Part shown: positions 36,377 to 45,298 of the stretch, piece after piece
Layout of the letters: each line of letters opens with the position of its first letter
How positions within the stretch are numbered: position 1 is the first letter of the stretch
Assembly (NCBI GenBank): GCA_963811225.1
Contig: CAWEQO010000012.1
Span: 682,001-746,000, forward strand
DNA length: 64,000 nt
Origin: CAWEQO01 sp963811225
GTDB taxonomy: Bacteria > Chloroflexota > Anaerolineae > Anaerolineales > Anaerolineaceae
Direction of reading: 5' to 3'
Notes under the pieces: generated by a model
Databases searched by the model: none
The model's input: the letters and a program-made list of their open reading frames with translations, nothing else
Told to the model about the DNA's origin: nothing
Position numbers and translations under genes: made by a program

Positions 36377-36952
36377 CTACGATGATTCCCATTTCGGCGG
36401 GCGCACCACCATCTCCCGCCGCTTGAGGTCAATGCTGAGGATCACTTCATTTTCAACTGCCGGCAGCAGCAGTTCGGTTCCATCCTCTAAGCGGATCACA
36501 TAGACATCGTTTGCACGGGTCTCCAGGATCTCGTCCAGCTTGCCCAGTTCTCGGCCTTGATCGTCCAGCACCCGTATTCCCATCAGCTGGTGGTGGTAAT
36601 ACTCCCCCTTGGGTAAAAGCGGAACCGCCTTGGTTTGCACGAGCACGTACTGGTTGGCCAGCGCGGACGCCTGCTCTCGAGTTTCGATGCCTTCCAAACC
36701 CAGCAAAATGCTCTTACCGTGCTGGTGCACCCGGGTAACTTTCATCGGCACGTGCTGCTCCTCGCCGACGAATATCGTCTTGCCGGGGCGCAGGCGTTCG
36801 GGGAAGTCGGTCAGGATATCCATGTGCATATCCCCTTTGATGCCGTGCGGGCGGCGCAGCTTCCCGATGGCTAAGAACTCAGGCTCGCCCGAGGTGGGCG
36901 AGCCTGCTTGTTGAGATTCTTGATTTGAAGGGTCGTCGGTGTAGCTCGTCAT
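36377..36952 (-). CDS. rimM: Ribosome maturation factor RimM
   Basis: 191 residues. The N-terminal RimM barrel begins EFLAIGKLRRPHGIKGDM after a Ser/Gln-rich leader of about 25 residues. The PRC-barrel half contains LPKGEYYHHQLMGIRVLDDQG and LLPAVENEVILSID. It assists 16S/30S head assembly with S19. The start overlaps the khpA stop by ATGA. The usual downstream trmD and rplS genes are missing here; a terminator and dprA follow instead. Confidence 0.96.
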   Translation of the reverse strand: MTSYTDDPSNQESQQAGSPTSGEPEFLAIGKLRRPHGIKGDMHMDILTDFPERLRPGKTIFVGEEQHVPMKVTRVHQHGKSILLGLEGIETREQASALANQYVLVQTKAVPLLPKGEYYHHQLMGIRVLDDQGRELGKLDEILETRANDVYVIRLEDGTELLLPAVENEVILSIDLKRREMVVRPPKWESS

Positions 36953-37188
36953 CTCGGCTCAACGACATCCAGCACAACTTGCTTTCCATCGCGAGCAGCC
37001 GCCACGCGCAGCAATGTGCGCACGGCATTGGCCACCCGGCCGCCTTTGCCAATCACCCGCCCCATGTCTTCTTTTGCAACCCGCAGTTCAAGCCGGACCT
37101 TATTACTGCCGCCCCGCTCTTGCCGCACTTGGACTGAGCTCGGATCGTCTACTAAAGACAAGGCGATATATTCGACCAGTTCCTTCAC
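36949..37188 (-). CDS. khpA: KH-domain RNA-binding protein KhpA
   Basis: 79 residues from a GTG codon with AGGATGA upstream. The single KH domain holds the GxxG loop in VIGKGGRVANAVRTLL. KhpA (YlqC) binds RNA and in other bacteria pairs with KhpB in cell-division and sRNA control. It lies 53 bp after rpsP and overlaps rimM, the standard position. Confidence 0.94.
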   Translation of the reverse strand: MKELVEYIALSLVDDPSSVQVRQERGGSNKVRLELRVAKEDMGRVIGKGGRVANAVRTLLRVAAARDGKQVVLDVVEPR

Positions 37189-37241
37189 GAAATCATCCTT
37201 TCCCTACGCAGCACAGCCGCCCGGGAAAACCCACCAATTCG

Positions 37242-37583
37242 CTACGGGCGAGTTTTCGCGTTGACGTTACGCTGGGCGTAGACTTCTTTAGCTTCCTGCA
37301 TCAGGGTCTCAGCCGGCTCACCGTCCTTGAAACGCTTGTAGCGGTCCATCAGGCCGACGATCTGGAACAGCTTGGCGACCAATTCACTCGGCTGAGCGCC
37401 GTGACTGAACCAATCATACACCCGATCTTCTTGAACTTCAAATGTGAACGGGTCAGTGAGGGGATTGTAGAATCCCAGGATCTCCAAAAAGCGGCCATCA
37501 CGCGGCGATTCGGAATTAGCAGCAACAATACGGTAACTGGGTTGGTGTTTCTGTCCAACACGACGTAATCGAATTCGAACCAT
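37242..37583 (-). CDS. rpsP: 30S ribosomal protein S16
   Basis: 113 residues starting MVRIRLRRVGQKHQPSYRIV, the S16 signature, with DGRFLEILGFYNPLTDP following. Slightly longer than the common 80-90 residues because of a basic C-terminal tail. It lies 123 bp after the ffh stop and leads the khpA-rimM pair. The gap 37584-37706 contains a weak GAGAGT/ACTCTC hairpin that could attenuate read-through from ffh. Confidence 0.97.
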   Translation of the reverse strand: MVRIRLRRVGQKHQPSYRIVAANSESPRDGRFLEILGFYNPLTDPFTFEVQEDRVYDWFSHGAQPSELVAKLFQIVGLMDRYKRFKDGEPAETLMQEAKEVYAQRNVNAKTRP

Positions 37584-37706
37584 CGAGCTTATTCTCCCAT
37601 TTTGTAAATGACGATTTTATTTGATCAATTGCCGTTCCACTGCCAGAGAGTTGAGAGGGGGGTGCGCTGAAGGGAGCGCGAGGGACTCTCCAACCGAGGG
37701 CGGGCT

Positions 37707-39029
37707 TTATCGAAAGAGGTTGGGCATACCGCGCCCACCAGTCTTTTGCAAAGTTTTAAACAGTTTCTGCGTCTCGCGGAACTGTTTCATCAACCGGTTC
37801 ACGTCCTGAACCTCGGTGCCCGAGCCGCGTGCGATGCGCCGGCGGCGGCTGGCGTTCAGAACTTCCGGATTGCGGCGTTCTTTGACGGTCATCGAATTGA
37901 TGATCGCCTCGGTCATCTTCAGCTGCTGCTCGGCATCCTGTGGGTCGATCTGGCGGGCCATCTGGTTCATGCCGCCGGGCAGCATCTCCAGCACCTTGCC
38001 TAACGGGCCCATCTTGCGGATCTGGCGCAGCTGGTTAGCAAAGTCCTCCAGGCTAAATTGGCCTTTCATCAGCTTTTCAGCCTGGGCCTGAGCTTCCTGC
38101 TGGTCGAAGGCTTCTTCGGCCTTCTCGATCAGGCCGATCATGTCGCCCATGCCCAGGATGCGCGAGGCCAGCCGACTGGGATCGTAGGCTTCTAACGCCT
38201 CGATGCCCTCACCCGTGCCCAGGAATTTGATCGGCACACCCGTGACATTGCGGATGGAAATGGCCGCGCCGCCGCGGGCATCGCCGTCCATCTTGGTCAT
38301 GACCAACCCGGTCAGCGAGACCGTGTCGCGGAAGCCCTCGGCGATGTGCAGGGCTTCCTGGCCGATCATCGCATCCACAACCAACAAGGTCTCGTTGGTT
38401 GGCACGTTCTTGCGGATGGAGCGCAGTTCGTCCATCAGGTTTTGATCGAGCTGAGAACGACCGGCGGTGTCGATGATCATTGTGGTGTAGCCGCCCTTTT
38501 GGGCCTGATCGTACGCATGCCGGGTCACCTCAGGGGGCAGTTTGCCCTCCTCCGTGTACACCGGCACGCCGACGCGCTCGCCCAGGGTTTGCAGCTGCTT
38601 GATCGCAGCCGGGCGGTAAGGGTCAGCGGCCACCAGCATCACACGCTCGCCCTGCGAGCGCAGAATGCGGGCCAGCTTTGCGGCGGCGGTGGTTTTACCG
38701 GAGCCTTGCAAACCCACCAGCATCAACACACGCGGCCGCGGCCCGCTCAGGTTGAGTCCATCCGGCTCGCCTAAGGTAGCCAGCAGCTCTTCATGGACGA
38801 TCTTGATCACCTGCTGGGCCGGGTTGAGCGCCCGGGACACTTCTTGCCCGATGGAGCGCTCACGCACCCGCTTGGTGAAATCCTTGACCACGCTGTAATG
38901 CACGTCGGCTTCCAGCAGCGCAAGGCGAACCTCGCGCATCGCCACATCGACGTCGGCCTCAGAGAGCTTGCCGCGCCTGCGCAGATTTTGGAATACCCCA
39001 TTCAGTCGTTCAGATAAATTCTCAAACAC
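37707..39029 (-). CDS. ffh: Signal recognition particle protein Ffh
   Basis: 440 residues from a GTG codon. The N-domain is followed by GTPase motifs GLQGSGKTTAAAKLA (G1), DTAGRSQLD (G3), TKMDGDARGG (G4) and GTGEG. The methionine-rich M domain ends with GSGTEVQDVNRLMKQFRETQK, which binds SRP RNA. It delivers nascent membrane proteins to FtsY. No SRP RNA gene was found beside it. Confidence 0.97.
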   Translation of the reverse strand: MFENLSERLNGVFQNLRRRGKLSEADVDVAMREVRLALLEADVHYSVVKDFTKRVRERSIGQEVSRALNPAQQVIKIVHEELLATLGEPDGLNLSGPRPRVLMLVGLQGSGKTTAAAKLARILRSQGERVMLVAADPYRPAAIKQLQTLGERVGVPVYTEEGKLPPEVTRHAYDQAQKGGYTTMIIDTAGRSQLDQNLMDELRSIRKNVPTNETLLVVDAMIGQEALHIAEGFRDTVSLTGLVMTKMDGDARGGAAISIRNVTGVPIKFLGTGEGIEALEAYDPSRLASRILGMGDMIGLIEKAEEAFDQQEAQAQAEKLMKGQFSLEDFANQLRQIRKMGPLGKVLEMLPGGMNQMARQIDPQDAEQQLKMTEAIINSMTVKERRNPEVLNASRRRRIARGSGTEVQDVNRLMKQFRETQKLFKTLQKTGGRGMPNLFR

Positions 39030-39437
39030 AATAATTTCTCAAGTCACGGTTCCAATGGTTGGTTATGGGCTGCAGGTTGTGCAAGCCACAAGCAATCACT
39101 GCATCCATTGTAATCCAACATCATAATAACCCTTTTCTAGAAGGGCCACCCACTGCAGGATTTTAGTCCGGATGGCGGAAATGGTCAAGGGATGCGGCCC
39201 GAGAACACCTCAAATCTGTTTGAAAATTAATCAACTCCGAGAGAAAGCTCGGATTTCAGCAACGGAACGACAAATCGAGGGTTATAATCAACGAGGCGCT
39301 TCTTACACCCATCTCGCCGCATCAATTATACCAGACGGTAACCACTCAGTCCGTGGTGTTTTCCGAAGATTTTCGGCCATAAAACGCCACCGGCCGAGAG
39401 GATTACCGGGCAGGTCTCATCTGGAAGGAGAATTTAT
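39030..39437. promoter_or_regulatory. Divergent ffh/degV intergenic region
   Basis: 408 bases without a convincing gene. A consensus TATAAT occurs at 39283-39288 on the plus strand, about 150 bp before degV, without a good -35. A TTATAC-like element lies nearer at about 39325. A five-pair TTGTG/CACAA stem lies near 39078. The ffh promoter must lie in the left part but I cannot place it. Confidence 0.4.
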
Positions 39438-40295
39438 ATGTCGAAAGTTGCCATCGTCACCGACAGCACTGCATATTTCCCGGCGGGGCTGCTGAACGGT
39501 CTGCCGGTTTATTCCCTGCCGCTGCACGTCCTCTGGGGAGAGGATAACTACCTGGACGGGGTCGATATCACCCCAACCGAGTTCTATAAGCGGCTGCAAA
39601 ATTCGAAAGCGATGCCCACCACTTCACAGGTCACGCCTTCGGCGTTTACCGGCTTATACCAACAATTGATCGATGAAGGCTACGACATCCTCAGTATCCA
39701 TATCTCCGGCAAGCTGTCCGGCACGATCGACTCCGCCTGCCAGGCGAAAGACCAGCTGCCCGGCGCCAAGATTGCCTTGATTGATTCAGAAACGACCTCA
39801 ATGGCGATGGGCTTCATCGCTCTGGCTGCGGCGCGCGCAGCCGCGGAGGGCGCAACCCTGAAGGAATGCGTAGCTTTGAGCGAGCAGGCCAAGTTGAAAA
39901 CGGAAGTCTATTTCGCTGTGAGCACCCTGGAATTCCTGCGGCGCGGCGGCCGGATCGGAGGGGCGGCGGCCTTCCTTGGCACGGCCTTGAACCTCAAGCC
40001 GATCCTGGCTTTGAAGGAAGGCAAAGTGGAAGCGATCGAAAAGGTGCGCACGATGTCGAAAGCGCTCGACCGCCTGACGGATATCGTTCAGAAACAAACC
40101 AATGGCGGACGGCCGATTTACCTGGCTACCCTGCACGCCAACGCGCCCAAAGAAGCCCAAATGCTGCTCGAACGTATCCGCAGCATTTACGACAGCTCGG
40201 ACGTCGCCGATGCGATGGTTAGCGAGATCAGCCCGGTCCTGGGTACGCACGCCGGGCCTGGCACAGTCGGAATCGTATTCATGACGGGGATGTAA
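39438..40295 (+). CDS. DegV family fatty-acid-binding protein
   Basis: 285 residues with a near-perfect GGAAGGAG before the ATG. It begins VAIVTDSTAYFPAGLL (TDST motif) and has TTSQVTPSAF, ISGKLSGTI, FLRRGGRIGGAAAFLG and THAGPGTVG, all DegV landmarks. The known family (FakB) binds a fatty acid for phosphorylation by FakA. No FakA partner is nearby. A 19-bp hairpin follows. Confidence 0.94.
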   Translation: MSKVAIVTDSTAYFPAGLLNGLPVYSLPLHVLWGEDNYLDGVDITPTEFYKRLQNSKAMPTTSQVTPSAFTGLYQQLIDEGYDILSIHISGKLSGTIDSACQAKDQLPGAKIALIDSETTSMAMGFIALAAARAAAEGATLKECVALSEQAKLKTEVYFAVSTLEFLRRGGRIGGAAAFLGTALNLKPILALKEGKVEAIEKVRTMSKALDRLTDIVQKQTNGGRPIYLATLHANAPKEAQMLLERIRSIYDSSDVADAMVSEISPVLGTHAGPGTVGIVFMTGM

Positions 40296-40302
40296 AGTAG
40301 AA

Positions 40303-40349
40303 AAGAGAGCAGAGGGCAGTCGATTAAAATGACTGCCCTCTGCTCTCTT
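40303..40349 (+). terminator. Hairpin after degV
   Basis: Nineteen perfect pairs (40303-40321 with 40331-40349), loop of nine, starting 8 bp after the degV stop. The arms are purine/pyrimidine biased (AGAGAGCAGAGGGCAGTC). Confidence 0.8.
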
Positions 40350-40479
40350 AAAGTGTAAGCTCTCCTCTTTTTCCCTGACAGACTTCCTCTTTTCCCTCGT
40401 TCTCCCTTGAAATTGATACAATATGGATATCGCTGCGATCTAACCATCGCAGCCATCCCTCCATTCAAGGACCCTGCCG

Positions 40480-41799
40480 ATGAAAACTTTCCCCAGGATT
40501 GGAATCGAAATTCCCAAAATTATGCTGCCCAAGCCCGGCATCGACACCCACAAGTGGGCCGTGATCGCCGTCGACCAGTTCACCTCTGAGCCCGAGTACT
40601 GGGAACAGGTGCAGTCCATCGTGGACGATGCCCCCTCTACTCTGCACCTGGTACTACCCGAGATCTACATCGGCCAAGACGACGAGCCTGAGCGCATCGC
40701 CGCCACGCAGCAAGCCGCCAAACGCTACGTCGACCAGGGCCTTTTGGAGCCGTTCGAGGGCTTCGTGCTGGTCGAGCGCACGGTCAATGGTAAGACCCGC
40801 CGCGGCCTGATGCTGGCGCTAGATCTCGAACATTACAATTACAACAAGGACTCGCAGAGCCTCATCCGGGCCACCGAAGGCACGATCCTCGATCGCCTGC
40901 CGCCGCGCATGAAGATCCGCAGCGGGGCGCCCCTGGAGATCCCACATATCCTGGTGCTGATCGATGACCCGGAGTGTACCGTGATTGAGCCGCTGTACGA
41001 GCAGCGTGAGAACCTGCCGGTGCTGTACGACTTTGACCTGATGCTGGGCAGCGGTCACCTGACCGGCTACGGGATCCGAGACGAAGCCCAACAGGAACAG
41101 GTGTCCTCCGCTCTAGAAAACCTGGCCGAACCGCAGGCTTTTCGCCGGAAGTATCAGGTGGGCGAAGATCAGCAGGTACTGCTGTTTGCCATGGGCGACG
41201 GCAATCATTCGTTGGCTACCGCCAAGGCCGTATGGGAAGGGATGAAGCCGATCGTCGGGCTGGAACACCCAGCCCGCTACGCGCTGGTGGAGATCGAGAA
41301 CGTGCACGACGATGGCCTGCACTTCGCCCCCATTCACCGGACGATGTTCGGCTTAAAGAGGACTGGCGCAAGCTTGCGGAGCGTTATTACGGCGACCGGC
41401 AGGGAGTGACCCCAGCCGCAAGCTTCGAGGAAATGCGCCAGTTAGTTGATGAGCAGGCTGGCGACGATCATCTGGTTGGCGTCATTGCGCCGGACGGCTA
41501 TGCCGTTCTGCGCTTGATCGCCCCCACCGAGTTCGAACCTCCCGGTTGGTTCGCTGCAAGGCTTCCTCAACGCAGCGCTCGAACAGGGCTGGACCGAAAA
41601 GATCGACTATGTGCACGGTGAAGAGGTCATCGACCGGCTCGGAAAGCAGCCCGGCCAGGTGGGTTTCTACCTGCCCGGTATGCAAAAATCCGACCTGTTC
41701 AAGACCGTGATCCTGGACGGCGTCCTGCCACGCAAGACCTTCTCGATGGGCGAGGCCAAAGAGAAACGCTTTTATATGGAGAGCCGCAAGATCGTCTAG
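40480..41799 (+). CDS. DUF1015 family protein, two compensating frameshifts
   Basis: The first 295 codons (KTFPRIGIEIPKIMLPKPGIDTHKWAVIAVDQF, MGDGNHSLATAKAVWEG, HFAPIHR) are a typical DUF1015 protein. After MFGL the frame shifts; adding one base near 41351 (GGCTT to GGCCTT) gives LKEDWRKLAERYYGD. At 41529-41534 (GAGTTC) dropping one T gives SNLPVGSLQGFLNAALEQG and the normal end RKTFSMGEAKEKRFYMESRK. The corrected product is 439 residues. Family function is unknown; relatives are described as putative HTH or SerC-associated proteins. Two indels that cancel, in an otherwise intact gene, favour sequencing error. A short hairpin (40432-40453) sits in the 5' leader. Confidence 0.85.
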
Positions 41800-41807
41800 C
41801 GCCTCGG

Positions 41808-41873
41808 AAAACCTCGGACCTACCCTCTGCCTCTCTACAGGAATGAAGGGCAAGTGGGTTGGTCCGAGGTTTT
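41808..41873 (+). terminator. Hairpin after the DUF1015 gene
   Basis: AAAACCTCGGACC (41808-41820) pairs perfectly with 41861-41873, and ACCC/GGGT extends the stem after one mismatch. TTTT closes the second arm on the plus strand. A TATAAT for the next gene follows at 41895-41900. Confidence 0.65.
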
Positions 41874-41930
41874 GGGGGTGATGGCCCCAGCGAGTATAAT
41901 TGACCCACAAACTGCAAGGACGGAGGTGAA

Positions 41931-42287
41931 ATGGAACCCCTTTACATACCTGAAGATGCTGTTCCGCCGCAAGAGGTGCGCTTGGAAGAAGTACGCGTCG
42001 AGCCTTGGGCGGACGATCCGCACCGCATGCGCGTCCACCTGCAAGTTACGCCGTTCCTGGCCCGCCCCAACCTGCAGGTGAGCATCCTCAATCCGGAGGG
42101 GGAGAGCGTCTCCAGCGTCAACATCGTCGAAGCCATGCAGCACAAGATGGTCTTCACCATGCACATCCGCACGCAGGAAGTGGGCGAGCAGTACAGTCTT
42201 TCGGTGGAAGTCTCTTACCCCGACATCGGAACCGTCGACCAGCGCAAGATTGAATTCAACCCGCATGTTTCTGAGAAGAAAAGCTAA
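41931..42287 (+). CDS. Small beta-rich protein of unknown function
   Basis: 118 residues with a strong GGAGGTGA ribosome site and a TATAAT 31 bp upstream of the ATG. No signal peptide. The sequence alternates hydrophobic and polar residues (RMRVHLQVTPFLARPNLQVSILNPEGE, EQYSLSVEVSYPDIG), which predicts a single beta-sandwich domain. I do not recognise the family. Its end overlaps the start of the M23 lipoprotein gene by 23 bp, so the two are probably translationally coupled. Confidence 0.8.
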   Translation: MEPLYIPEDAVPPQEVRLEEVRVEPWADDPHRMRVHLQVTPFLARPNLQVSILNPEGESVSSVNIVEAMQHKMVFTMHIRTQEVGEQYSLSVEVSYPDIGTVDQRKIEFNPHVSEKKS

Positions 42288-43149
42288 GCCCCTTTTTACG
42301 GTAAAGGCGCTGCTGCTCAGCGCCCTCCTCCTCGCCGGCTGCGCCCCGGCGACCGCGGCTGCGATTCCCGCTGCAACCCGGATCTCTGCAGCGGACACCC
42401 CGACACTCTTGGCCGTCCTCGCTCCCACCAACACCCCGCTCCCGCCCACCCTCACGCCTGCGCCCAGCGAGACGCCCTCCCCCGCCATGGCCGTTTGCTC
42501 TCCCTTGGAAGGCTTCAGCCTCAGCGAGCTGCCCAATATCCTCTCCAACCCCTACAACCCGCCCCGCCCCGGCAGCGACAACCCTCACCAGGGCATCGAC
42601 TTGAGCTTCTACCGCTACGGCGACCGTCTGGGCATGCTCGGGCTGCCGGTGCAGGCGGTGCTCCCCGGCACGACCGCGATGAGCACCGAGGAGCGTTTCC
42701 CCTACGGTTATGCGCTGCTGATCGAAACCCCGCTGGAAGCCCTGCCGCAAAGCTGGCTGGACCAGCTTGCCGTCCCGACCCCGGCGCCCACCCTGGCACT
42801 CGATGGCAACGCCCTCAGCTGCCCCACACCCGAGACGCCACCCGCATGGGACCTGGAAAAACACTCTCTGTACCTGCTGTATGCCCACATGCAGGAGAAA
42901 CCTGCATTCCAACCCGGCGACGCAATCCAATGCGGACAGAGGATCGGTATGGTGGGCAACAGCGGCAACTCGATCAATGAACACCTGCACCTGGAGGTGC
43001 GGGTCGGCCCGGCTGGAGCGCGCTTCAACAGTATGGACCACTACGACAACGCCGCCTCCGCTGAGGATATGTGGAGCTACTGCACCTGGCGCATCTCCGA
43101 ACAGTTCCAAAAGATTGATCCGACGAAGCTGTTGTTTTTGCAGCCGTAA
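42265..43149 (+). CDS. M23 family metallopeptidase lipoprotein with insertion in the core
   Basis: 294 residues from the ATG at 42265; a TTG at 42250 is less likely. The signal peptide ends in lipobox LLAGC (Cys26). A Thr/Pro linker (TNTPLPPTLTPAPSETPSP) follows. LytM/M23 zinc and catalytic residues are in HQGIDLSF, LYLLYAHM and NEHLHLEVR. About 55 residues between LLIETP and the LYAHM strand, with a Cys pair, interrupt the usual core. Known members cut peptidoglycan peptides or act as binding/activator proteins. It would sit on the outer face of the membrane. A 32-bp hairpin follows the gene. Confidence 0.88.
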   Translation: MFLRRKAKPLFTVKALLLSALLLAGCAPATAAAIPAATRISAADTPTLLAVLAPTNTPLPPTLTPAPSETPSPAMAVCSPLEGFSLSELPNILSNPYNPPRPGSDNPHQGIDLSFYRYGDRLGMLGLPVQAVLPGTTAMSTEERFPYGYALLIETPLEALPQSWLDQLAVPTPAPTLALDGNALSCPTPETPPAWDLEKHSLYLLYAHMQEKPAFQPGDAIQCGQRIGMVGNSGNSINEHLHLEVRVGPAGARFNSMDHYDNAASAEDMWSYCTWRISEQFQKIDPTKLLFLQP

Positions 43150-43155
43150 TATTTT

Positions 43156-43234
43156 TTGTAACCAGGGAGTGGAGAGTAGTGAACAAAGCGCCGCGGCAGC
43201 GATTTGTTCACTACTCTCCACTCCCTGGTTACAA
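43156..43234 (+). repeat. 32-bp perfect inverted repeat, 15-nt loop
   Basis: Bases 43156-43187 pair without mismatch with 43203-43234; the loop contains the palindrome GCCGCGGC. It starts 7 bp after the M23 gene stop, so it probably ends that transcript. Bases 43235-43393 before the next gene hold no other clear element. Confidence 0.85.
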
Positions 43235-43393
43235 CAACCACCTTCCAATTTTGTAATAAACGGTAAAACTACGCTCACTCCCGCTCAGTTTTCATTTTAA
43301 TTTGCTACAATTCTTTTAGGCGTCTTTCACCCAAACCAAAATGTTGGACCGATCCGTGGAGTATCAACCTTACCAGTACCAACACTGCCAGCA

Positions 43394-45298
43394 ATGAACA
43401 AAATTTCTTCGAAACTGTCCAGGATCCTTTTTTACAGTCTGGTGATCCTTCTGATTGCCAACCTGGCGATTTTTGCGTTCATTGGTGTACCTGCCCTGCG
43501 CAAGGCCGGGGTGCTTGAATCACAAGGAGCCAACGCGCAAGCCCCTTCCCTGGCCCCCAGCCAAACCCCACTGCCCAGCGAGAGCCCGCTCCCATCCGAA
43601 ATTCCCGCCGCCAAACCCGCCTTCGAAATGCCCTCCGCCGGAACCTTGCAAGAAGACGGTATCGTGATCCTTTCGATGCGGGACGGTAACTTCTTCCACC
43701 TGTTTGCCTACCACCCGCTGCTGCTGCCCCTGACCCGTCTGACCAATTCCACCTGGGACGACATCACGCCTGCCGTCAGCCCGGATGGCTCCTTACTGGC
43801 CTACAGTTCACGCCGCAACGGCTATTGGGATGTCTACGTGCTCAACCTGGACGACAACAGCCTGGCGCGCATCACCGACTCGCCCGAATACGACGCCTCC
43901 CCGACCTGGTCGCCGGACGGTCAGTGGCTGGCGTATGAATCCATCATCAACGGCAGCCTTGACCTGTACGTGCGCTCGTTCTCCGATCTGACCCAGGCCC
44001 CCGTTCAGCTGACCGATTCCCCCGGCGCCGACTCTTCACCCAATTGGTCTCCCGCCGGTCGTCAGATCGCATTCGTATCCGACCGCTCCGGCGACATGGA
44101 CGTCTGGGTCGCCCGCCTCGACCAAACCGACGAACGCTTCTCGAATATCAGCCACGACAGCGAAGCCCAAGACAGCCACCCGGCCTGGTCGTCGGACGGA
44201 CGTTACCTGGCCTGGGCCTCGCAGAAGGACGGCGTCAGCGCCTTGATGGTGTGGGACAGCCAAAACCCATCCGCTCCGCCGCTGCACGCCGGAAATGGCG
44301 ACCTGCCCGTCTGGCGGCCGGATGGGCGTATCCTGCTCACCACCGCCCACCTGCCGAACCAATCCGGTGTGGAGGGCTACGTGCCCGAAAATGCAACCCT
44401 TTTGTACCCGCTAAGCCTGCTGCCCGGTCAGGTGGATGGCATGGATTGGAAGAGCGGCCGCCTCCCCGAGCTGATCGCCGCGCTGTCCTTACCACCCGAC
44501 GCTGCCAGCCCTTCAGCCGCCCTATGGCAGCCTAAGCTGTCCAGCGACCCGATGCCACCTGGCGGGCGCTACGGTATCGTTCCACTGGATGACGTCACCG
44601 CCCCGTACCCATACCTGCACGACGCCGTCGACGAATCGTTCAACAGCCTGCGCTGGCAGGTGGGCGTCGAGACCGGCTGGGACTTGCTCTCCAGCCTGGA
44701 AAATGCCTACTTCCCACTGACCGAGCCGCCCTCCCCTGGCGCCGGCCTGAACTGGCTGCTGACCGGGCGCAGCATCGCCATTAACCCCATGCCGATGTAC
44801 GCCGGGTGGATGCTGGTCAACAAGGAAGAATACGATGGCCAGGTGTATTGGCGCGTGTACCTCAAAGCCCGCTACCAGGACGGCTCGCAGGGACGGCCGC
44901 TCTCCATGCCGCCCTGGGATATTAACGCCCGCTATGCCGGTGACCCGGTGGCCTACGAACATGGCGGCAAGTTCGGTGAGATCCCAACCGGTTACTGGGT
45001 CGATTTCACCGAGGTTTCCTTCCGCTACGGCTGGGAGCGCCTGCCCGCCCTGAATAACTGGCGCACCTACTACCTCGGTACCCGCTTCAACCAGTTTGTC
45101 CTCAGTGATGGCATGGACTGGAACAGCGCCATGGCGCAGATCCTGCCGCCCGAGGCGCTGGTGACGGCCACCTTCGTGCCCACCTACACCCTCACGGTCG
45201 CGCCCACCCTGGCTTACAAGAGCCTGTACACCCCGACGCCGCCGCCCCCGCCGACCTTCACGCCGACCATCCGGCCCACCTGGACGCCGCAGCCATGA
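43394..45298 (+). CDS. Membrane-anchored TolB/PD40-type beta-propeller protein
   Basis: 634 residues. One N-terminal membrane anchor (LVILLIANLAIFAFIGVPAL) is followed by a Pro/Ser linker. From about residue 85 to 320 there are repeated PD40 blades with the signature SPDG..LAY (VSPDGSLLAYSSRR, WSPDGQWLAYES, WSPAGRQIAFVSDRSGD, WSSDGRYLAWASQKDG, WRPDGRILLTT). Residues 350-590 form a second domain of unknown type, rich in Trp and Tyr. The protein ends in a Thr/Pro tail. It lies between two M23 lipoproteins and overlaps the second by ATGA, suggesting a surface module acting on the cell wall. Confidence 0.85.
   Translation: MNKISSKLSRILFYSLVILLIANLAIFAFIGVPALRKAGVLESQGANAQAPSLAPSQTPLPSESPLPSEIPAAKPAFEMPSAGTLQEDGIVILSMRDGNFFHLFAYHPLLLPLTRLTNSTWDDITPAVSPDGSLLAYSSRRNGYWDVYVLNLDDNSLARITDSPEYDASPTWSPDGQWLAYESIINGSLDLYVRSFSDLTQAPVQLTDSPGADSSPNWSPAGRQIAFVSDRSGDMDVWVARLDQTDERFSNISHDSEAQDSHPAWSSDGRYLAWASQKDGVSALMVWDSQNPSAPPLHAGNGDLPVWRPDGRILLTTAHLPNQSGVEGYVPENATLLYPLSLLPGQVDGMDWKSGRLPELIAALSLPPDAASPSAALWQPKLSSDPMPPGGRYGIVPLDDVTAPYPYLHDAVDESFNSLRWQVGVETGWDLLSSLENAYFPLTEPPSPGAGLNWLLTGRSIAINPMPMYAGWMLVNKEEYDGQVYWRVYLKARYQDGSQGRPLSMPPWDINARYAGDPVAYEHGGKFGEIPTGYWVDFTEVSFRYGWERLPALNNWRTYYLGTRFNQFVLSDGMDWNSAMAQILPPEALVTATFVPTYTLTVAPTLAYKSLYTPTPPPPPTFTPTIRPTWTPQP

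Noticed and set aside
39030..39437. SRP RNA or another stable RNA gene beside ffh
   Set aside because: No conserved GGTGC..CAGGTCAGG..GGAAGC-type core or extended stem could be found by eye.
40480..41799. Programmed ribosomal frameshifting in DUF1015, cmk, queG or uvrA
   Set aside because: No slippery heptamer with downstream structure is seen at the breaks, and these families do not use frameshifting. Sequencing error is simpler.
18098..43234. CRISPR array or phage attachment sites from the repeated hairpins
   Set aside because: The hairpins differ in sequence, are single and sit at gene ends. There are no regularly spaced direct repeats, cas genes or integrase.
42256..43278. A 340-codon open frame antisense to the M23 lipoprotein gene
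   Set aside because: Low-complexity Arg/Gly/Gln composition and full overlap with a gene that has a lipobox and complete peptidase motifs.
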